From an uncultured Candidatus Melainabacteria bacterium (lineage in GTDB: Bacteria; Cyanobacteriota; Vampirovibrionia; Gastranaerophilales; Gastranaerophilaceae): a stretch of 5,859 bases of DNA. The DNA lies in the NCBI GenBank assembly GCA_934754855.1, contig CAKVJR010000108.1:1-5859 (forward strand), written 5' to 3'. The translations under genes were made by a program, and so were the position numbers. Shown here piece by piece: positions 5,604 to 5,859 of the stretch. Below the pieces are notes generated by a model that saw only the letters and a program-made list of their open reading frames with translations, did no database searches and had not been told where the DNA came from. Position 1 is the first letter of the stretch. Every line of letters starts with the position of its first letter.

Positions 5604-5859
5604 ATGGCGAAGTTGAAAAAACCTAAAAAGAAAAATAATAAACTGACTTTATTGGTGCTTTTTGTGGTAACTTTTGTTGTCGCAATGTTTTTGGTTTCGG
5701 CATTGTTTAAAAATTTTTCGCCTCCGGTTGACGTAAATATCGGCGGAGAGGCTGCCGAGGAAACAGCGGAAGAAAATGAGCATTTTGCTGAATTGGATTC
5801 TCGTTTGAAGTGGATTCAATATGAAGATACAATGGGCGAAAGTATGGCTAAAACAGAGG
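5604..5859 (+). CDS. Membrane-anchored protein with acidic segment, 3' end outside the window
   Basis: The first 85 residues are visible and no stop is reached. A very basic N-terminus (MAKLKKPKKKNNK, 1-13) precedes one hydrophobic segment (about 14-35, LTLLVLFVVTFVVAMFLVSALF). This is the pattern of a type II membrane anchor with the remainder outside the cytoplasm; the hydrophobic stretch is long and lacks a clear cleavage motif. After the anchor come a proline-containing linker (SPPVDVNIGG, 39-48) and an acidic segment (EAAEETAEENEHFAELD, 49-65). A more ordered part then begins (SRLKWIQYEDTMGESMAK). An in-frame stop at 5589-5591 leaves ATG 5604 as the start. A weak GGA ribosome site is 5 bases upstream. 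The 26-base gap to the HEAT-repeat gene holds no promoter, so the two are probably one transcript. The family and function are not recognisable from this fragment. Confidence 0.78.
   Translation, partial: MAKLKKPKKKNNKLTLLVLFVVTFVVAMFLVSALFKNFSPPVDVNIGGEAAEETAEENEHFAELDSRLKWIQYEDTMGESMAKTE

Overview
The window looks like chromosomal sequence from an AT-rich, Gram-negative-type bacterium. The support is a family 9 glycosyltransferase of the heptosyltransferase type, which implies LPS or a similar surface glycan. There is also an exported enzyme with a classical Sec signal peptide. Most genes have AGGAG-like ribosome sites, and the sigma-70-type -10 boxes are TATAAT or close to it. Three things point weakly to the Melainabacteria/Vampirovibrionia (non-photosynthetic relatives of cyanobacteria): pheS without an adjacent pheT, a HEAT-repeat protein of the PBS-lyase type, and a small protein resembling DUF6812. 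This placement is inference only; no taxonomic marker was tested. I see no mobile element, CRISPR array, rRNA or tRNA.

Layout. Bases 1-2833 are read on the minus strand. In transcription order they hold a secreted GH13 alpha-amylase-family enzyme (2833-1283), then a 115-residue protein (1225-878), then a GT9 glycosyltransferase (875 to beyond position 1). The last two are only 2 bases apart and form an operon with its own -10 box. Bases 2834-2915 are a compact divergent promoter region. Bases 2916-5859 are read on the plus strand: pheS (2916-3959), an unrecognised 192-residue protein (3972-4550), a HEAT-repeat protein (4615-5577), and the start of a membrane-anchored protein with an acidic segment (5604 to beyond the window).

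How the genes relate. pheS supplies the alpha subunit of phenylalanyl-tRNA synthetase. It is followed after 12 bases by the unknown 192-residue gene, so these two are probably co-transcribed. The HEAT-repeat gene has a possible promoter of its own, and the membrane-anchored protein follows it after 26 bases. The amylase probably works in the periplasm or outside the cell. The GT9 enzyme would act at the cytoplasmic face of the inner membrane in surface glycan synthesis.

Most interesting points. The amylase promoter sits so close to its ATG that the mRNA should be leaderless or nearly so. The amylase lacks the usual Asn-His of GH13 conserved region I although its catalytic triad is intact, and it carries a calcium-loop-like insertion near the N-terminus. 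A perfect 12-base palindrome lies where transcription of the two-gene operon should begin. The 192-residue gene tied to pheS is of unknown function. I found no clear evidence of a wholly new multi-gene system. No gap between genes exceeds 85 bases, and no convincing intrinsic terminator hairpin was seen.
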